Position numbers and translations under genes: made by a program. This document shows positions 7,677 to 17,413 of a DNA stretch of 64,000 nt, piece by piece. Each line of letters starts with the position of its first letter. Positions within the stretch are counted from its first letter, which is position 1. The stretch comes from Novosphingobium sp. MD-1 (GTDB lineage: Bacteria; Pseudomonadota; Alphaproteobacteria; Sphingomonadales; Sphingomonadaceae), in assembly GCF_001014975.1 (NCBI RefSeq), contig NZ_BBXA01000034.1, positions 1 to 64,000 on the forward strand, in the 5' to 3' direction. The notes beneath the pieces were generated by a model that was not told where the DNA came from, made no database searches, and saw nothing but the letters and a program-made list of their open reading frames with translations.

Positions 7677-9848
7677 TCAATCGTCAGTGGCGAGAGGCAG
7701 GCGGATGGTGAACTCCTTCATGCCATCCGGCATCTCGCGATAGCCTACGCTCCCGTTCTGCCGTTCCGCCGCCATTCTCACGAACGCCAGCCCCAGCCCC
7801 CGGCTGGCCTCGCCCGCCGCATCGGTGCCGGGCGCGAAGGGGATAAACGGATCGCGCGCGCGCTCCGGCGGCATCGGCGGCCCCTGTCCCGTGATCGAGC
7901 AGGCGGCCAGCGCGCCCTCGCGCACGATGCGACATTCGACGGTTCCACCTTCCGGCGCGAACTTCACTGCATTCCCCAGCAGGTTGAGCAGTGCGCGCTG
8001 GACCAGGGCCGGGTCCCCCATCACCCACAGATCGTCATCGTCGATACGCTCGCGGATCGCCACGCTGCGCTGACGCGCGCGCTGCCAGACCAGGTCCGTC
8101 GCTTCCGCCAGCGCACCCGCGAGATCGACCGGTTCCGCCACCACGCGCGCGTTCTCAAGGCGGGCGAGTTGCACGAAATCGTCCGCCAGCTGCAACCCGC
8201 GCCCGGCATGCTGGCGTATGCGCAAGGCGGTATCGGCGGTTACCGCTCCGCTATCGCCCGATGTCCGATCCTGCAGCAGCGCGATTACGGCGGAGAACGG
8301 CGCGCGCATGTCGTGGCTAAGGAACTGCAGCGCCTCTTCCCGTGCGCGGGATGCCGCTTTCAGCTCGGTAATATCGGCAAAGCGGATGATCGTGCCGACC
8401 CCCTCGATCGCCGCGCGCGATAACACCAGCGTCCGCCCATCGGGCAACGTCACCTCGCCTTCGCGCACGGCCCCGCCCAGCCCGATCCCGGCCAGCAGAG
8501 GCAGCAAGGGCTGGTCACGCACCGCGCGCCCGAACAGGCGGTCGGCCGCGATGTTCCCCATCACCACCGCGCCATCGTCGTCGACCACGCAGACCGCATC
8601 GGGCAACCGGGCCAGAATTTCCGCGATGAAGGCGCGCAAGGCACGCAGCTGCGCGATCACGTCATGCAAGCGGTTGGTCTCCACGTTGACGAGGTCGCCA
8701 CGCCCGGACGCGGGCACCGCTGCGGGGACAAGGTCGGGCTCCTTCTGGAGCTGGACCACTTCGGCGGTCAGGAACTCGCTCACCGCCGCCAGCCGCCGCC
8801 AGCCCCACAGCGAATAGACCACCACCAGCCCCAGCAGGGCCGAGCCCGGCGGAATCCACCAGCCGATCGTCAGCAGCAAGGCCACCGACGCGGCCGACAC
8901 CACGACCAGCCCCGCCAGCGACAGGCGCAGGTTCGTCATCGGCCCGAAATGCAGGAAGGCAAGCAACAGCAGCAACACCGGAAGCAGGCTGAACGCAAGC
9001 ACCCATGGCGTGCCCACATCGTGGTAGAAATCGCCATGCAGCAGGGCATTGAGCATGTTGGCCTGCAGTTCCACGCCCGACATCAGCGTACCGGCTGAAA
9101 ACGGCACGAGGAAACGATCGCCGAAGCCGGATGCGATCCCGCCGAACAGCAGGACCTTTCCGCGGATCAAGGCGTCCGGCACTCTTCCCGCCTGCAGATC
9201 ATCGAACGACACGCGCCGGAACGCGCCGGGCCGCTGGAACGGGATGATCTGCGTGATCGCGGGCGGATGGGCCTGGTAGGCTTGCGGATCTATGCGCCGG
9301 ACAAGCAATTCCGTCAGATGCGGGACCGCCCCGTTGAGCCGGGGTTCGAAGCGGCGCACAACGCCATCGTCATCGAAGTTGACGTCCACCGACCCCAGCC
9401 CAGCCGCCGCCGCGCTGATCGGCGGGGGTGGCTTCTGGTCCGCCGTGGTCGCCGCGCGGCCATCGGCATCCGGCAAGCCCGGCAGCATGGGAAGATAGAC
9501 CGGCGCCGCCGCGCGCAACCCTTCCGCGAAACGCCCGTCCTCGGCCGTCGGCTCGATGAACAGGACGTCGTAACCGATCGCGGCTGGCCGCGCCTTCGCC
9601 GCCATTTCGAGCGCCTGGGCATGGACGGAGCGGGGCCAGGGCCAGTTTCCGACCCGCGCCAGGCTGCCTTCGTCGATTTCGACGAGCATAATCCGGTCGT
9701 CCGCGTTGGCGGGACGGATCAGCGTCATCGAATCCAGCAGGATATTATCGAGCGGCGCGGTCCAGCGTCCGCGTACCGATGCCGTTACCAGCAGGCTGGC
9801 CGCGATCACCACGACCAGCCATTCGATCAGCAGCCGGCGATAGAGCAT
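7677..9848 (-). CDS. CHASE2-domain sensor histidine kinase
   Basis: A 723-residue membrane kinase. An N-terminal transmembrane helix (WLVVVIAASLLVTASV) is followed by a periplasmic CHASE2 domain to about residue 285, opening with IMLVEIDEGSL. Three transmembrane helices come next, then a PAS domain (DAVCVVDDDGAVVMGNIAADRLFG). The HisKA phospho-acceptor motif is FLSHDMRAPFSAV, and the HATPase domain has LLNLLGNAVKFAPEGG and RGLGLAFVR. It is the last gene of an operon with the LysM/FecR protein and the response regulator, a set I associate with sphingomonads. The kinase probably phosphorylates that regulator; the signal is unknown. Confidence 0.93.
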   Translation of the reverse strand: MLYRRLLIEWLVVVIAASLLVTASVRGRWTAPLDNILLDSMTLIRPANADDRIMLVEIDEGSLARVGNWPWPRSVHAQALEMAAKARPAAIGYDVLFIEPTAEDGRFAEGLRAAAPVYLPMLPGLPDADGRAATTADQKPPPPISAAAAGLGSVDVNFDDDGVVRRFEPRLNGAVPHLTELLVRRIDPQAYQAHPPAITQIIPFQRPGAFRRVSFDDLQAGRVPDALIRGKVLLFGGIASGFGDRFLVPFSAGTLMSGVELQANMLNALLHGDFYHDVGTPWVLAFSLLPVLLLLLAFLHFGPMTNLRLSLAGLVVVSAASVALLLTIGWWIPPGSALLGLVVVYSLWGWRRLAAVSEFLTAEVVQLQKEPDLVPAAVPASGRGDLVNVETNRLHDVIAQLRALRAFIAEILARLPDAVCVVDDDGAVVMGNIAADRLFGRAVRDQPLLPLLAGIGLGGAVREGEVTLPDGRTLVLSRAAIEGVGTIIRFADITELKAASRAREEALQFLSHDMRAPFSAVIALLQDRTSGDSGAVTADTALRIRQHAGRGLQLADDFVQLARLENARVVAEPVDLAGALAEATDLVWQRARQRSVAIRERIDDDDLWVMGDPALVQRALLNLLGNAVKFAPEGGTVECRIVREGALAACSITGQGPPMPPERARDPFIPFAPGTDAAGEASRGLGLAFVRMAAERQNGSVGYREMPDGMKEFTIRLPLATDD

Positions 9849-9860
9849 CGCGCGCGGCGC

Positions 9861-11213
9861 CTATCGGCCCGCACCCGTGACCGTGAACTTCTGGAAAGGA
9901 GTCCAGTTTTCAGTAACATCGCCAGCGGCATATTGCTGCACGCCGACGCGCCAGAAATAGACTCCATCGGCCAGACCCGCCACGCCCACCTGCGCGTCCT
10001 GCAATCCAGGCTCGTCGATCATCGGCGCCGCCTTGGCGTCACCACGCACCAACTGGAAGCGATAGAGCCGGCGCGCGTCGCTTGCCCCCTGCCCCAGCCA
10101 CTTGATCGTGATCCGGTCGCCATCCTGCGCAGCGCTGGCACTCAGTCCGGTCAGCGAGCGGCGCAGGGAATAGACCTGCGGCAAGCCCTCGATCCCGGTG
10201 GCCGACAGAGCGGTAAGGCGCACGAACCAACGCCCGTCGGCCAAAGCCGGCAACGTCACCGTATCGCCGTCGGCGCTGGCCTCGGTCACCAGATCGGCAA
10301 AGCTGGAATCGGCCGCGACCTGGACGTGATATCCCTTTGCTCCCGCCTCCTGGCGCGCCTGCAAGGCTACCACGGGATCGACCAGCACCTTGCCCGCGTC
10401 CACCAGTTCGGGCGCCGGCAACAGCGCTTCCACCTTCACCGCGCCACCGGGAGAGACCTGCGCGCCGAACCCTTGCGCCAGCATGGTTTCGGCAGCCGAG
10501 GGATCGCCCTGCACCGCAACCTTGCCCTCGACCACTTCCGTGGCCGAAGCGCCGGCATCGTCATAAGCGACACGCAGGACGGTGCCGCGAATGGCGGAAA
10601 CCGCGCGCGGCGTGCGCAGGCGAAAACGGCTGCCGTCCGCTTGCAGCGGGGTAGCTTGCGTCTCGATCTTGCCGCGTTCCACCGCGACATCGAAATCGAC
10701 GCTGCCCGTCAGCAGGATGCGCCGCATCGCCACCAGCCGCACACGCGTGCGGGTAGGCAACGACACTTGCGAGCCGTTGGACAGGGCGAGCCCGATGAAA
10801 CCATCGGCTCCCGTCTCCAGCACGGCACCCGGCATCACGGTGAGACCGGCGGTCGGCCGGATCGGCGCGCCGCCGCTTTCCAGCGTCACGGTGCCGCGCG
10901 CCGCCAGGATGCGGGCCTGCAACGGCTCTGTTCTCAGCAGGCGCAACGGCACGCGCAGCCGCGATCCCACGGGCAGGCGCAAGGGATCGGCCACGCGGTT
11001 GATACGCTGGACCTCTCGATAATCGGCCTGCCGGACAAGGTAGCGCGACGCGATCTGATAGAGATTGTCGCCCGCGCGCACGGTATATTCGATCTGATCC
11101 TGCGCCACCGCCACAACCGGCGCGGATGCGGCATGGCCTTGCTGACCCGTCATTGCGGGCAGGGCAAGGGCGAGGGCCGCAAACGGGCGAGCGATCCGGT
11201 TAGTCTTGCGCAT
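9861..11213 (-). CDS. Exported LysM + FecR-domain protein
   Basis: A 450-residue protein from the ATG at 11213, preceded by GGAGACC and overlapping the end of the response-regulator gene by 14 bases. A signal peptide (LALALPAMTG...HAASA) is followed by LysM (YTVRAGDNLYQIASRYLV), which binds peptidoglycan. Next is a FecR domain containing SRFRLRTPRAVSAIRGT, then a C-terminal half with two beta-rich repeats resembling fibronectin type III modules. FecR domains normally transmit signals to ECF sigma factors; here the partners are a CHASE2 kinase and an OmpR-type regulator. It probably senses or scaffolds at the cell wall. Confidence 0.88.
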   Translation of the reverse strand: MRKTNRIARPFAALALALPAMTGQQGHAASAPVVAVAQDQIEYTVRAGDNLYQIASRYLVRQADYREVQRINRVADPLRLPVGSRLRVPLRLLRTEPLQARILAARGTVTLESGGAPIRPTAGLTVMPGAVLETGADGFIGLALSNGSQVSLPTRTRVRLVAMRRILLTGSVDFDVAVERGKIETQATPLQADGSRFRLRTPRAVSAIRGTVLRVAYDDAGASATEVVEGKVAVQGDPSAAETMLAQGFGAQVSPGGAVKVEALLPAPELVDAGKVLVDPVVALQARQEAGAKGYHVQVAADSSFADLVTEASADGDTVTLPALADGRWFVRLTALSATGIEGLPQVYSLRRSLTGLSASAAQDGDRITIKWLGQGASDARRLYRFQLVRGDAKAAPMIDEPGLQDAQVGVAGLADGVYFWRVGVQQYAAGDVTENWTPFQKFTVTGAGR

Positions 11214-11901
11214 GGTCGGTCTCCAGTCTGTAGCCGTAGCCGAACACCGTTCGCAGCGAAAAGCCGTTTTCCAGCCGTAACGAAAGCTTCGTGCGAATGC
11301 GCGAAACGTGCATGTCGAGCGTGCGCGTGGAAAGCTCGGCCACGCTCTTCCAGACCGCTTCCATGATATAGGCGCGCGAAAGCGGCCTGTTCTGGTTCGC
11401 GAAAAAGAGCATGGCCAGCGCAAATTCCTTCGCTGTCAACGCAACGTCCTCTCCACCGAACTTCACGACATTACGTTGCGCATCGAACAGATAGGCGCCG
11501 AACTGCAACGGCCCCTGCACCGCCGTTCCCCCGACGGCGCTGCGCCGCAACAGGGCGTTCACACGGGCCAGGATCACCACAGGGCTTTCCGGCTTGATGA
11601 TGAAATCGTCCGCCCCGGTATTGAGCGCCAGCGCGATATCATCCTTGTCCGAGCGGTTGGTCAGCATGATGACCGGCGGGCACGCCGCGATCCGCGACTT
11701 GGCCAGTTCCATAAGATGGATGCCGCTCATCCCCGGCATGTTCCAGTCTACTATCAGCAGATCAAAAGTTTCGCGCTGCGCGGCAGCGAGCAGATCCAGA
11801 CCACTGCGATAGCACGAACACGAGTGCCCTTCCCCACGCAAGGTTTCCGCAACGAAAGCCTGCACTGTTTCATCATCATCAACGATGGCGATATGCATCA
11901 T
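11200..11901 (-). CDS. OmpR-family response regulator
   Basis: A 233-residue regulator with a receiver domain: acidic pocket VDDDE, phospho-acceptor D52 in LIVDWNMPGMSG, and K103 in IIKPE. A winged-helix DNA-binding domain carries STRTLDMHVSRIRTKL and ends TVFGYGYRLE. It is first in the operon with the LysM/FecR protein and CHASE2 kinase. The start is one of two adjacent ATG codons (11901 or 11898). Confidence 0.93.
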   Translation of the reverse strand: MMHIAIVDDDETVQAFVAETLRGEGHSCSCYRSGLDLLAAAQRETFDLLIVDWNMPGMSGIHLMELAKSRIAACPPVIMLTNRSDKDDIALALNTGADDFIIKPESPVVILARVNALLRRSAVGGTAVQGPLQFGAYLFDAQRNVVKFGGEDVALTAKEFALAMLFFANQNRPLSRAYIMEAVWKSVAELSTRTLDMHVSRIRTKLSLRLENGFSLRTVFGYGYRLETDHAQD

Positions 11902-12408
11902 GCAAGTCCTTTACCGTCATCGCGCATACCCCACCCCATCGGGCAACACGTCGTTCCCGGGAAGCAGGTGTTACAACCTTTTACACCGATCACGTTTACA
12001 GGACGCTTATAACGCGGATGTCTGGATAACCGACTAAGCGCATACGCAACGATCACGGTGTCATTACGTATCTGCTTCTGGACCAACCCTCAACGGGGGC
12101 CTTGTCGGGTCGCCTGAAGCCTGGGGTCATACGCAATTGCCGCCATGGCCCCAGGCGGATGGCGAAAGTACGCGGAAAAACAGAATCTTGCCAGGCCAAC
12201 ACGCGCGCCAGTCCCGTCCCGTCATCAGAATCGGTGGCGCGTTCGCACAAGTTACTCCGTTTCGGACTATTTAAGGGGTCACGCCGAGCACGATCTCCTC
12301 CGCGTGGCGCTAACCCACGATGCATTCGGGGAACGACGAGAACGCAATGCCGTTGGCTATCTAAAGCTGAAGGCCGGGTCGTCCCCTCGGCCAAACGAGG
12401 AAAACGGC
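11902..12408. promoter_or_regulatory. Long divergent regulatory region, response regulator / gcd
   Basis: About 500 bases lie between the regulator operon (minus) and gcd (plus). The gcd frame stays open back to 12145, but that stretch lacks the family's N-terminal features and the hydrophobic helices start only after 12409. A strong 12-bp hairpin sits at 12119-12156. No separate gene is supported. Confidence 0.5.
12119..12156 (+). other. Strong hairpin in the gcd upstream region
   Basis: GCCTGGGGTCAT (12119-12130) pairs with ATGGCCCCAGGC (12145-12156) as a 12-bp stem with one G-U pair and a 14-base loop. It is about 250 bases upstream of gcd. With no T-tract behind it, it could be a leader structure or an unrelated palindrome. 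Confidence 0.35.
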
Positions 12409-14775
12409 ATGAGAGGCGCTTGGCCAGCCCTTGTACTGGGCGTTGTAATTGCCTTGGCGGGCGTCATTATGACTGGCGGGGGCGCCTACCTCGTCGAGCT
12501 CGGCGGATCGATCTACTATTTGCTGGCCGGTCTTGGGCTGCTCGGCACGGCCTGGTTGCTATTTCGCCGGCGCCCGCTTGCGGTTTGGCTGTATGCCGCT
12601 CTGTTCCTGCTGAGCATGGTTTGGGGCCTCTCGGAAGCGCAAGGAAACGCCTGGGCGATGATCCCCTGGCTGATCGCGCCCTTCGTGCTGCTGGTCGCCA
12701 TGCTGCTGGTCATGCCCACGCTGGTGGACAGCCCGCACCGCTGGAAGTGGTCGGGCGGCGGCATCGCGGCGGGGCTGCTCGCCGTTATCGCCTGCTTTGC
12801 CTTGCCCGGTTCGGGCTTGTCGTCGCCTGTGCTCGCGTTGCCTCCGCAGAGCTCGCAGGCGCTGGGTGATCCCTCTGGCCTGGCGACTGGGCGCGACTGG
12901 CCTACCTATGGCGGAACTTACGCGAACTGGCGCTATTCTCCCCTCACGCAGATCGATCGCGGCAATGTCGGAAGCCTGCACAAAGTCTGGGAGACGCATA
13001 CCGGCGGCACGCCGCAATCCGCGAAGTTCCAGAAGCTCTACGGCACCGAAAACACGCCGATAAAAGTGGGCAACCTGCTCTATACCTGCACCGCCAAGAA
13101 TGTGGTGGTCGCGCTCGATGCGGCCACCGGGCGCGTAGCTTGGCGTCACGATCCCAAAGTGCCCGACGCATGGATTCCCTATACCACCGCTTGCCGCGGA
13201 GTTGTGGTCTATGCGGTTCCCGGCGCAGACAGCGCCGCGCCTTGCGCCACCCGCGTGATCGAGGGCACCCTGGATTCGCGCCTGATCGCCCTGGACGCCC
13301 TATCGGGCGAGCCATGCCGCGAGTTCAACGGCACGGGGGAACAGGATACCAAGATCGGCATGGGGCCGGTCTATCCGGGCCTCGCCTCCATCAACTCGGC
13401 GCCAACCATCGTGCGCGGGGTGATCGTTGTGGGGCACCAGATCCTCGACGGGCAATACAGCCGGGCGCCTTCCGGCGTGGTTCAGGGGTTCGATGCGCGG
13501 ACGGGCAAGCTCGTGTGGGCCTGGGACATGGCTCACCCCGATTGGAGCGGCTATCCGCCGGCCGGCCAGACCTGGGCGCGGGGAACACCGAACATGTGGA
13601 CCAGCGCCGCGGGCGACGAACGGCTTGGCCTCGTCTATGTCCCGCTCGGCAATGCGGCGAACGACTACTGGTCAAGCGGCCGCACCCCGCTCGAGAATGC
13701 TTATTCGAGCTCGCTCGTGGCGCTCGACGTCGCCACGGGCAAGCCGCGCTGGAGCTTCCAGGCCGTCAAGAAGGACGTGTGGGACTATGACTTCGGCAGT
13801 CAGCCATCCCTGATCGACTACAAGGGCACAGCGGCGGTGCTCGTCCCGTCGAAACAGGGGGACTTATACATCCTGGATCGCGCCACCGGCCGGCCTTTGA
13901 CGCCGATCGGCACGATCGCCGCCCCGCAAGGCGGCGCGGAACCTGCCCAGCGCGCGGCACAGCAGATCGTTTCGCTGTGGAACACGCTGCGCAAGGCGCC
14001 GCTTCACGAATCCGACATGTGGGGCATGTCGCCGATCGACCAGATGATCTGCCGCATCCAGTTCCGCGAAGCGGACTACCGCGGTTACTTCACGCCGCCC
14101 AGCGTCGATCGGAGCAGTGTGGAATATCCCGGTTACAACGGTGGCAGCGATTGGGGCGGCGTGTCGATTGATCCGCTGCGCGGGGTGATCGTCGCCAACT
14201 ACAACGACATGCCCAACTATGTACGGCTGATAACCCGGGCGGAAGCGGATCGGCGCGACATCAAGCCGCGTTTCGCGGCAAAGGACATTTCCACCAAGTC
14301 TCATTCGGTCGATCCGCAATGGGGTGCGCCCTACGCGATCGAGGTGAACGCGGGGTGGCGCATGCCGTTCACCGGGCTGATGTGCAAACGCCCCCCATAT
14401 GGCGGCATTCGCGCCATCGACATCGCCACCGGCAGGACGCTGTGGGACCGCCCCCTTGGCACGGCGCGCCGCAACGGTCCTTTCGGCGTGCCGACGATGC
14501 TGCCGCTTACGATCGGCACGCCCAACAACGGCGGCGCGGTGACAACCGCCAGTGGCCTGGTATTCATCGCCGCCGCCACCGACGACCTGATAAGGGCGAT
14601 CGATCTGCGGACGGGGAAGACAGTGTGGTCGGCCAGTCTGCCAGCAGGCGGCCAGGCGACACCGATCATCTACCAGCAGGGGGGCCGGGAATACCTCGTC
14701 ATCTTTGCCGGCGGGCACCATTTCATGGAGACGCCCGCAGGCGACAGCGTGATTGCCTATGCGCTGCCGGGTTGA
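12409..14775 (+). CDS. gcd: Membrane-bound PQQ-dependent glucose dehydrogenase
   Basis: A 788-residue quinoprotein from the ATG at 12409, preceded by ACGAGG; E. coli Gcd has about 796 residues. Five hydrophobic helices span residues 1 to about 145 and anchor it to the inner membrane and ubiquinone. The rest is a periplasmic PQQ propeller starting at DWPTYGGTYANWRYSPLTQI, with tryptophan-docking repeats such as FDARTGKLVWAWD and the family segments GTENTPIKVG and YNGGSDWGG. It oxidises aldoses to lactones and passes electrons to ubiquinone. No PQQ biosynthesis genes are nearby. The open frame upstream of 12409 is rejected as non-family sequence. Confidence 0.93.
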   Translation: MRGAWPALVLGVVIALAGVIMTGGGAYLVELGGSIYYLLAGLGLLGTAWLLFRRRPLAVWLYAALFLLSMVWGLSEAQGNAWAMIPWLIAPFVLLVAMLLVMPTLVDSPHRWKWSGGGIAAGLLAVIACFALPGSGLSSPVLALPPQSSQALGDPSGLATGRDWPTYGGTYANWRYSPLTQIDRGNVGSLHKVWETHTGGTPQSAKFQKLYGTENTPIKVGNLLYTCTAKNVVVALDAATGRVAWRHDPKVPDAWIPYTTACRGVVVYAVPGADSAAPCATRVIEGTLDSRLIALDALSGEPCREFNGTGEQDTKIGMGPVYPGLASINSAPTIVRGVIVVGHQILDGQYSRAPSGVVQGFDARTGKLVWAWDMAHPDWSGYPPAGQTWARGTPNMWTSAAGDERLGLVYVPLGNAANDYWSSGRTPLENAYSSSLVALDVATGKPRWSFQAVKKDVWDYDFGSQPSLIDYKGTAAVLVPSKQGDLYILDRATGRPLTPIGTIAAPQGGAEPAQRAAQQIVSLWNTLRKAPLHESDMWGMSPIDQMICRIQFREADYRGYFTPPSVDRSSVEYPGYNGGSDWGGVSIDPLRGVIVANYNDMPNYVRLITRAEADRRDIKPRFAAKDISTKSHSVDPQWGAPYAIEVNAGWRMPFTGLMCKRPPYGGIRAIDIATGRTLWDRPLGTARRNGPFGVPTMLPLTIGTPNNGGAVTTASGLVFIAAATDDLIRAIDLRTGKTVWSASLPAGGQATPIIYQQGGREYLVIFAGGHHFMETPAGDSVIAYALPG

Positions 14776-15005
14776 CGTTGCCAGGGGTGTGCGGACGAAG
14801 TAGCCGTGAACCCTTCGCAACGCCGCCATGCGGCACGTCGTCTCACCGGATGGTAAAAATCCCGAAACATGCGACCATGGGTTGAGGAGCAGCGCGAGAG
14901 CGTGCGCCCCATACCTGAGACCGATGTTCAAAGACCCGTCTTGATGCCACTTTATCGATAATGGCGTCAGCCGCCGATGCCCCGTGAACGATCAAGGAGA
15001 ACCGC

Positions 15006-16007
15006 GTGACAGACCTGATCCAGTGCATGGCCAGCACGGCGGAAGACGAGTTGCCCGGTCCCGATTTGCTCTGCCGCGATGCGTTGGCCGGGCTGTCGCG
15101 CACTCCCAAGACATTGCCCAGCAAGCACTTTTACGACGCGCACGGATCCGATCTGTTCGAGGAAATCTGCCTGCTGGACGAATATTACGTCACGCGCACC
15201 GAAGAAGCCCAGTTGCGCAAGATCGCGACTACCCTGTCCCGCGCCATTCCGCCGGGCGCGGCGCTGGTTGAATTCGGCAGTGGCGCCAGCGTGAAGACGC
15301 GCCGCATCCTGGACGCAAGCCCTCAACTGTCCGCCTATCTCCCCATCGACATCAGCGAGGCCGCGCTTGCACATGCCGCCGCCCGCATTCGCGCCAGCTA
15401 TCCCGCGCTGGAGGTGGCGCCCATCCGGGCGGACTTCACCGCCGATATCACGCTGCCCGAAAGGTTCGGGGCCAGGCCGCTGGTCGGCTTCTTTCCCGGA
15501 TCGACCATCGGCAATTTCACGCCGGACGAAGCGGAAACCTTCCTTGCCAACGTCCGCCGCTTGCTGGGCGCCGGCGCCTGCCTGATGCTGGGCGCGGATT
15601 CTACCAACGATCCAGCCGTGCTGGGACCGGCCTATGATGACAGGAGCGGTGTTACAGCCGCTTTCAACTTGAACCTGCTGACCCGCCTCAACCGCGAATG
15701 CGGCGCCGATTTCGACCTTGGCCGGTTCGAGCATCGCGCCGTGTGGAATGCGGGCGAGAGCCGCATCGAAATGCATCTCGTCAGCCTTGCCCGGCAAGAG
15801 GTGAGAATCGCGGACACGCGCGTGCCGTTTGCCCCGCACGAGACGATCCACACCGAGAACAGCTACAAGTATCAGCCCGATTTCCTCAGCGCCCTGGCCA
15901 GCCGCGCTGGCTGGGCCGTCCGGCAGGTGTGGCAGGAAAGCGATCCCGCGCCCTTATCGCCGGGTCACGCGGGCACGTTCTGCACCTATCTGCTGGAAGG
16001 GCGTTAG
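15006..16007 (+). CDS. egtD: L-histidine N-alpha-methyltransferase (ergothioneine synthesis)
   Basis: A 333-residue methyltransferase starting at a GTG with AAGGAGA 8 bases upstream. Family motifs are KHFYDAHGSDLFEEICLLDEYYVTRTE near the N-terminus (read in parts), the SAM-binding ALVEFGSGASVKTR, PIDISEAAL, and GFFPGSTIGNF. EgtD trimethylates histidine to hercynine using SAM, the first step of ergothioneine biosynthesis. It is followed 140 bases later by egtB, which uses hercynine. The C-terminus (AGTFCTYLLEGR) deviates a little from the usual ending but length and core are normal. Confidence 0.95.
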   Translation: MTDLIQCMASTAEDELPGPDLLCRDALAGLSRTPKTLPSKHFYDAHGSDLFEEICLLDEYYVTRTEEAQLRKIATTLSRAIPPGAALVEFGSGASVKTRRILDASPQLSAYLPIDISEAALAHAAARIRASYPALEVAPIRADFTADITLPERFGARPLVGFFPGSTIGNFTPDEAETFLANVRRLLGAGACLMLGADSTNDPAVLGPAYDDRSGVTAAFNLNLLTRLNRECGADFDLGRFEHRAVWNAGESRIEMHLVSLARQEVRIADTRVPFAPHETIHTENSYKYQPDFLSALASRAGWAVRQVWQESDPAPLSPGHAGTFCTYLLEGR

Positions 16008-16147
16008 GCCGCCGTGCCCACGCAATGCCGCAAAATCGTGCTATCGAGCCTGAGCGCAGGCAGACAAAGGTCCCTGCCGTCACGCACCGCAAGGCTCCAT
16101 GCGATGCTGACCAGGCAATCGGACGGTGGGCAAGACGTGGTGTTGGC

Positions 16148-17413
16148 ATGAATGTTTCGCAGGATCCGGTCGCGCTGGCGCGACACTACCGCGCGGTGCG
16201 TGCCCTGACCGAACAACTGGCTGCGCCGCTGTCGGATGCCGATGCCACCATTCAGTCCATGCCCGATGCATCGCCCGCCAAATGGCATCTGGCGCATACC
16301 ACCTGGTTCTTTGAAACCTTCGTCCTGCGCGATCATGTGGCGGGCTATCGCCCCTATCGCGCCGAGTGGCCCTTTCTGTTCAACAGCTACTACGAAGCCG
16401 AAGGCCAGCGCATGATGCGCGCGGCACGCGGCATGCTCTCGCGCCCTTCGTTGCCGGAGATACTGGCCTATCGCCATGCGGTTGACGAGGCGTTGCTGGC
16501 TGCAATCGGCGATCTGCCGCCCGATGTGCTGGCGCTGGTCGAACTGGGCTGCCACCACGAGCAACAGCACCAGGAACTGCTGCTGACCGACATTCTCCAC
16601 GCGTTCGCCCAGAACCCGCTGGAATGGGCGATCTGGCCACACGCACAAGCACCCGGCGCAGCACCCGCGCCCATCGGCTGGATCCAAAACGCCGGCGGCA
16701 TCGTGGAGATCGGCCATGATGGCCAGGGCTTCGCGTTTGATTGCGAAGGCCCCCGCCACCAGACCATGCTGGCGCCACACGCGCTGGCGGACCGGCGCGT
16801 CACCAATGGCGAATGGATCGAATTCATCCGCGATGGCGGCTATCGCGATCCGCGCCTGTGGCTGGCCGATGGCTGGGCATGGGTGCAGGCCCAGGCGATC
16901 ACCGCGCCGCTCTATTGGCGCGAGAACGATGGCGCCTTTTCCAGCTTTGGCCTGAGCGGACGGCACGCCGTCGACCCGTATGCGCCCGTCTGCCACATCA
17001 GCCTGTACGAGGCCGATGCCTTCGCCACCTGGGCCGGCGCCCGGTTGCCCACCGAAGCGGAATGGGAAAGCGCTGCGGCGGCCCACGATCCGTCCGGAGG
17101 CAACCAGTTGGACGCAGGCGGCGACATCCGCCCCCGCGCGGGTGGTGCGTCCTTCTTTGGCGACGTGTGGGAATGGACCGGCAGCGCCTATCGGCCCTAT
17201 CCCGGTTTTCGGATCGCCGACGGCGCGATCGGCGAATACAACGGCAAGTTCATGAGTAGCCAGTTCGTGCTGCGCGGCAGCAGTTGTGCCACGCCGCGCG
17301 GCCACGCCCGCGCCACCTATCGCAACTTCTTCTACCCCCACCAGCGCTGGCAATTCATGGGGCTGCGCCTTGCTAAAGACGGGACCAGGGACGGGGGGAC
17401 GGCTCCGGCATGA
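16148..17413 (+). CDS. egtB: Ergothioneine biosynthesis sulfoxide synthase EgtB
   Basis: A 421-residue protein. The N-terminal DinB-like domain contains KWHLAHTTWFFETFVL and the iron-binding LGCHHEQQHQE (H-x3-H-x-E). The C-terminal half is a formylglycine-generating-enzyme-type fold (RRVTNGEWIEFI, ARLPTEAEWE, VWEWTGSAY, LRGSSCATP). EgtB is a non-haem iron oxygenase forming the C-S bond between hercynine and cysteine or gamma-glutamylcysteine. The start at 16148 is where family similarity begins; the frame is open much further upstream inside egtD and that part is rejected. Its stop overlaps the transporter start (ATGA). Confidence 0.95.
   Translation: MNVSQDPVALARHYRAVRALTEQLAAPLSDADATIQSMPDASPAKWHLAHTTWFFETFVLRDHVAGYRPYRAEWPFLFNSYYEAEGQRMMRAARGMLSRPSLPEILAYRHAVDEALLAAIGDLPPDVLALVELGCHHEQQHQELLLTDILHAFAQNPLEWAIWPHAQAPGAAPAPIGWIQNAGGIVEIGHDGQGFAFDCEGPRHQTMLAPHALADRRVTNGEWIEFIRDGGYRDPRLWLADGWAWVQAQAITAPLYWRENDGAFSSFGLSGRHAVDPYAPVCHISLYEADAFATWAGARLPTEAEWESAAAAHDPSGGNQLDAGGDIRPRAGGASFFGDVWEWTGSAYRPYPGFRIADGAIGEYNGKFMSSQFVLRGSSCATPRGHARATYRNFFYPHQRWQFMGLRLAKDGTRDGGTAPA

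Noticed and set aside
9861..11213. FecR protein as anti-sigma factor for an ECF system
   Set aside because: No ECF sigma gene is adjacent and the protein has LysM and a cleavable signal; neighbours are two-component genes.
9267..11366. 699-codon open frame antisense to the CHASE2 and FecR genes
   Set aside because: Shadow of two well-supported genes; no recognisable domains.
12145..12408. 88-codon N-terminal extension of Gcd
   Set aside because: Lacks family features; ATG 12409 has a Shine-Dalgarno and gives normal length.
15698..16147. Upstream extension of the egtB frame
   Set aside because: Runs through the end of egtD in another frame; EgtB similarity starts at 16148.
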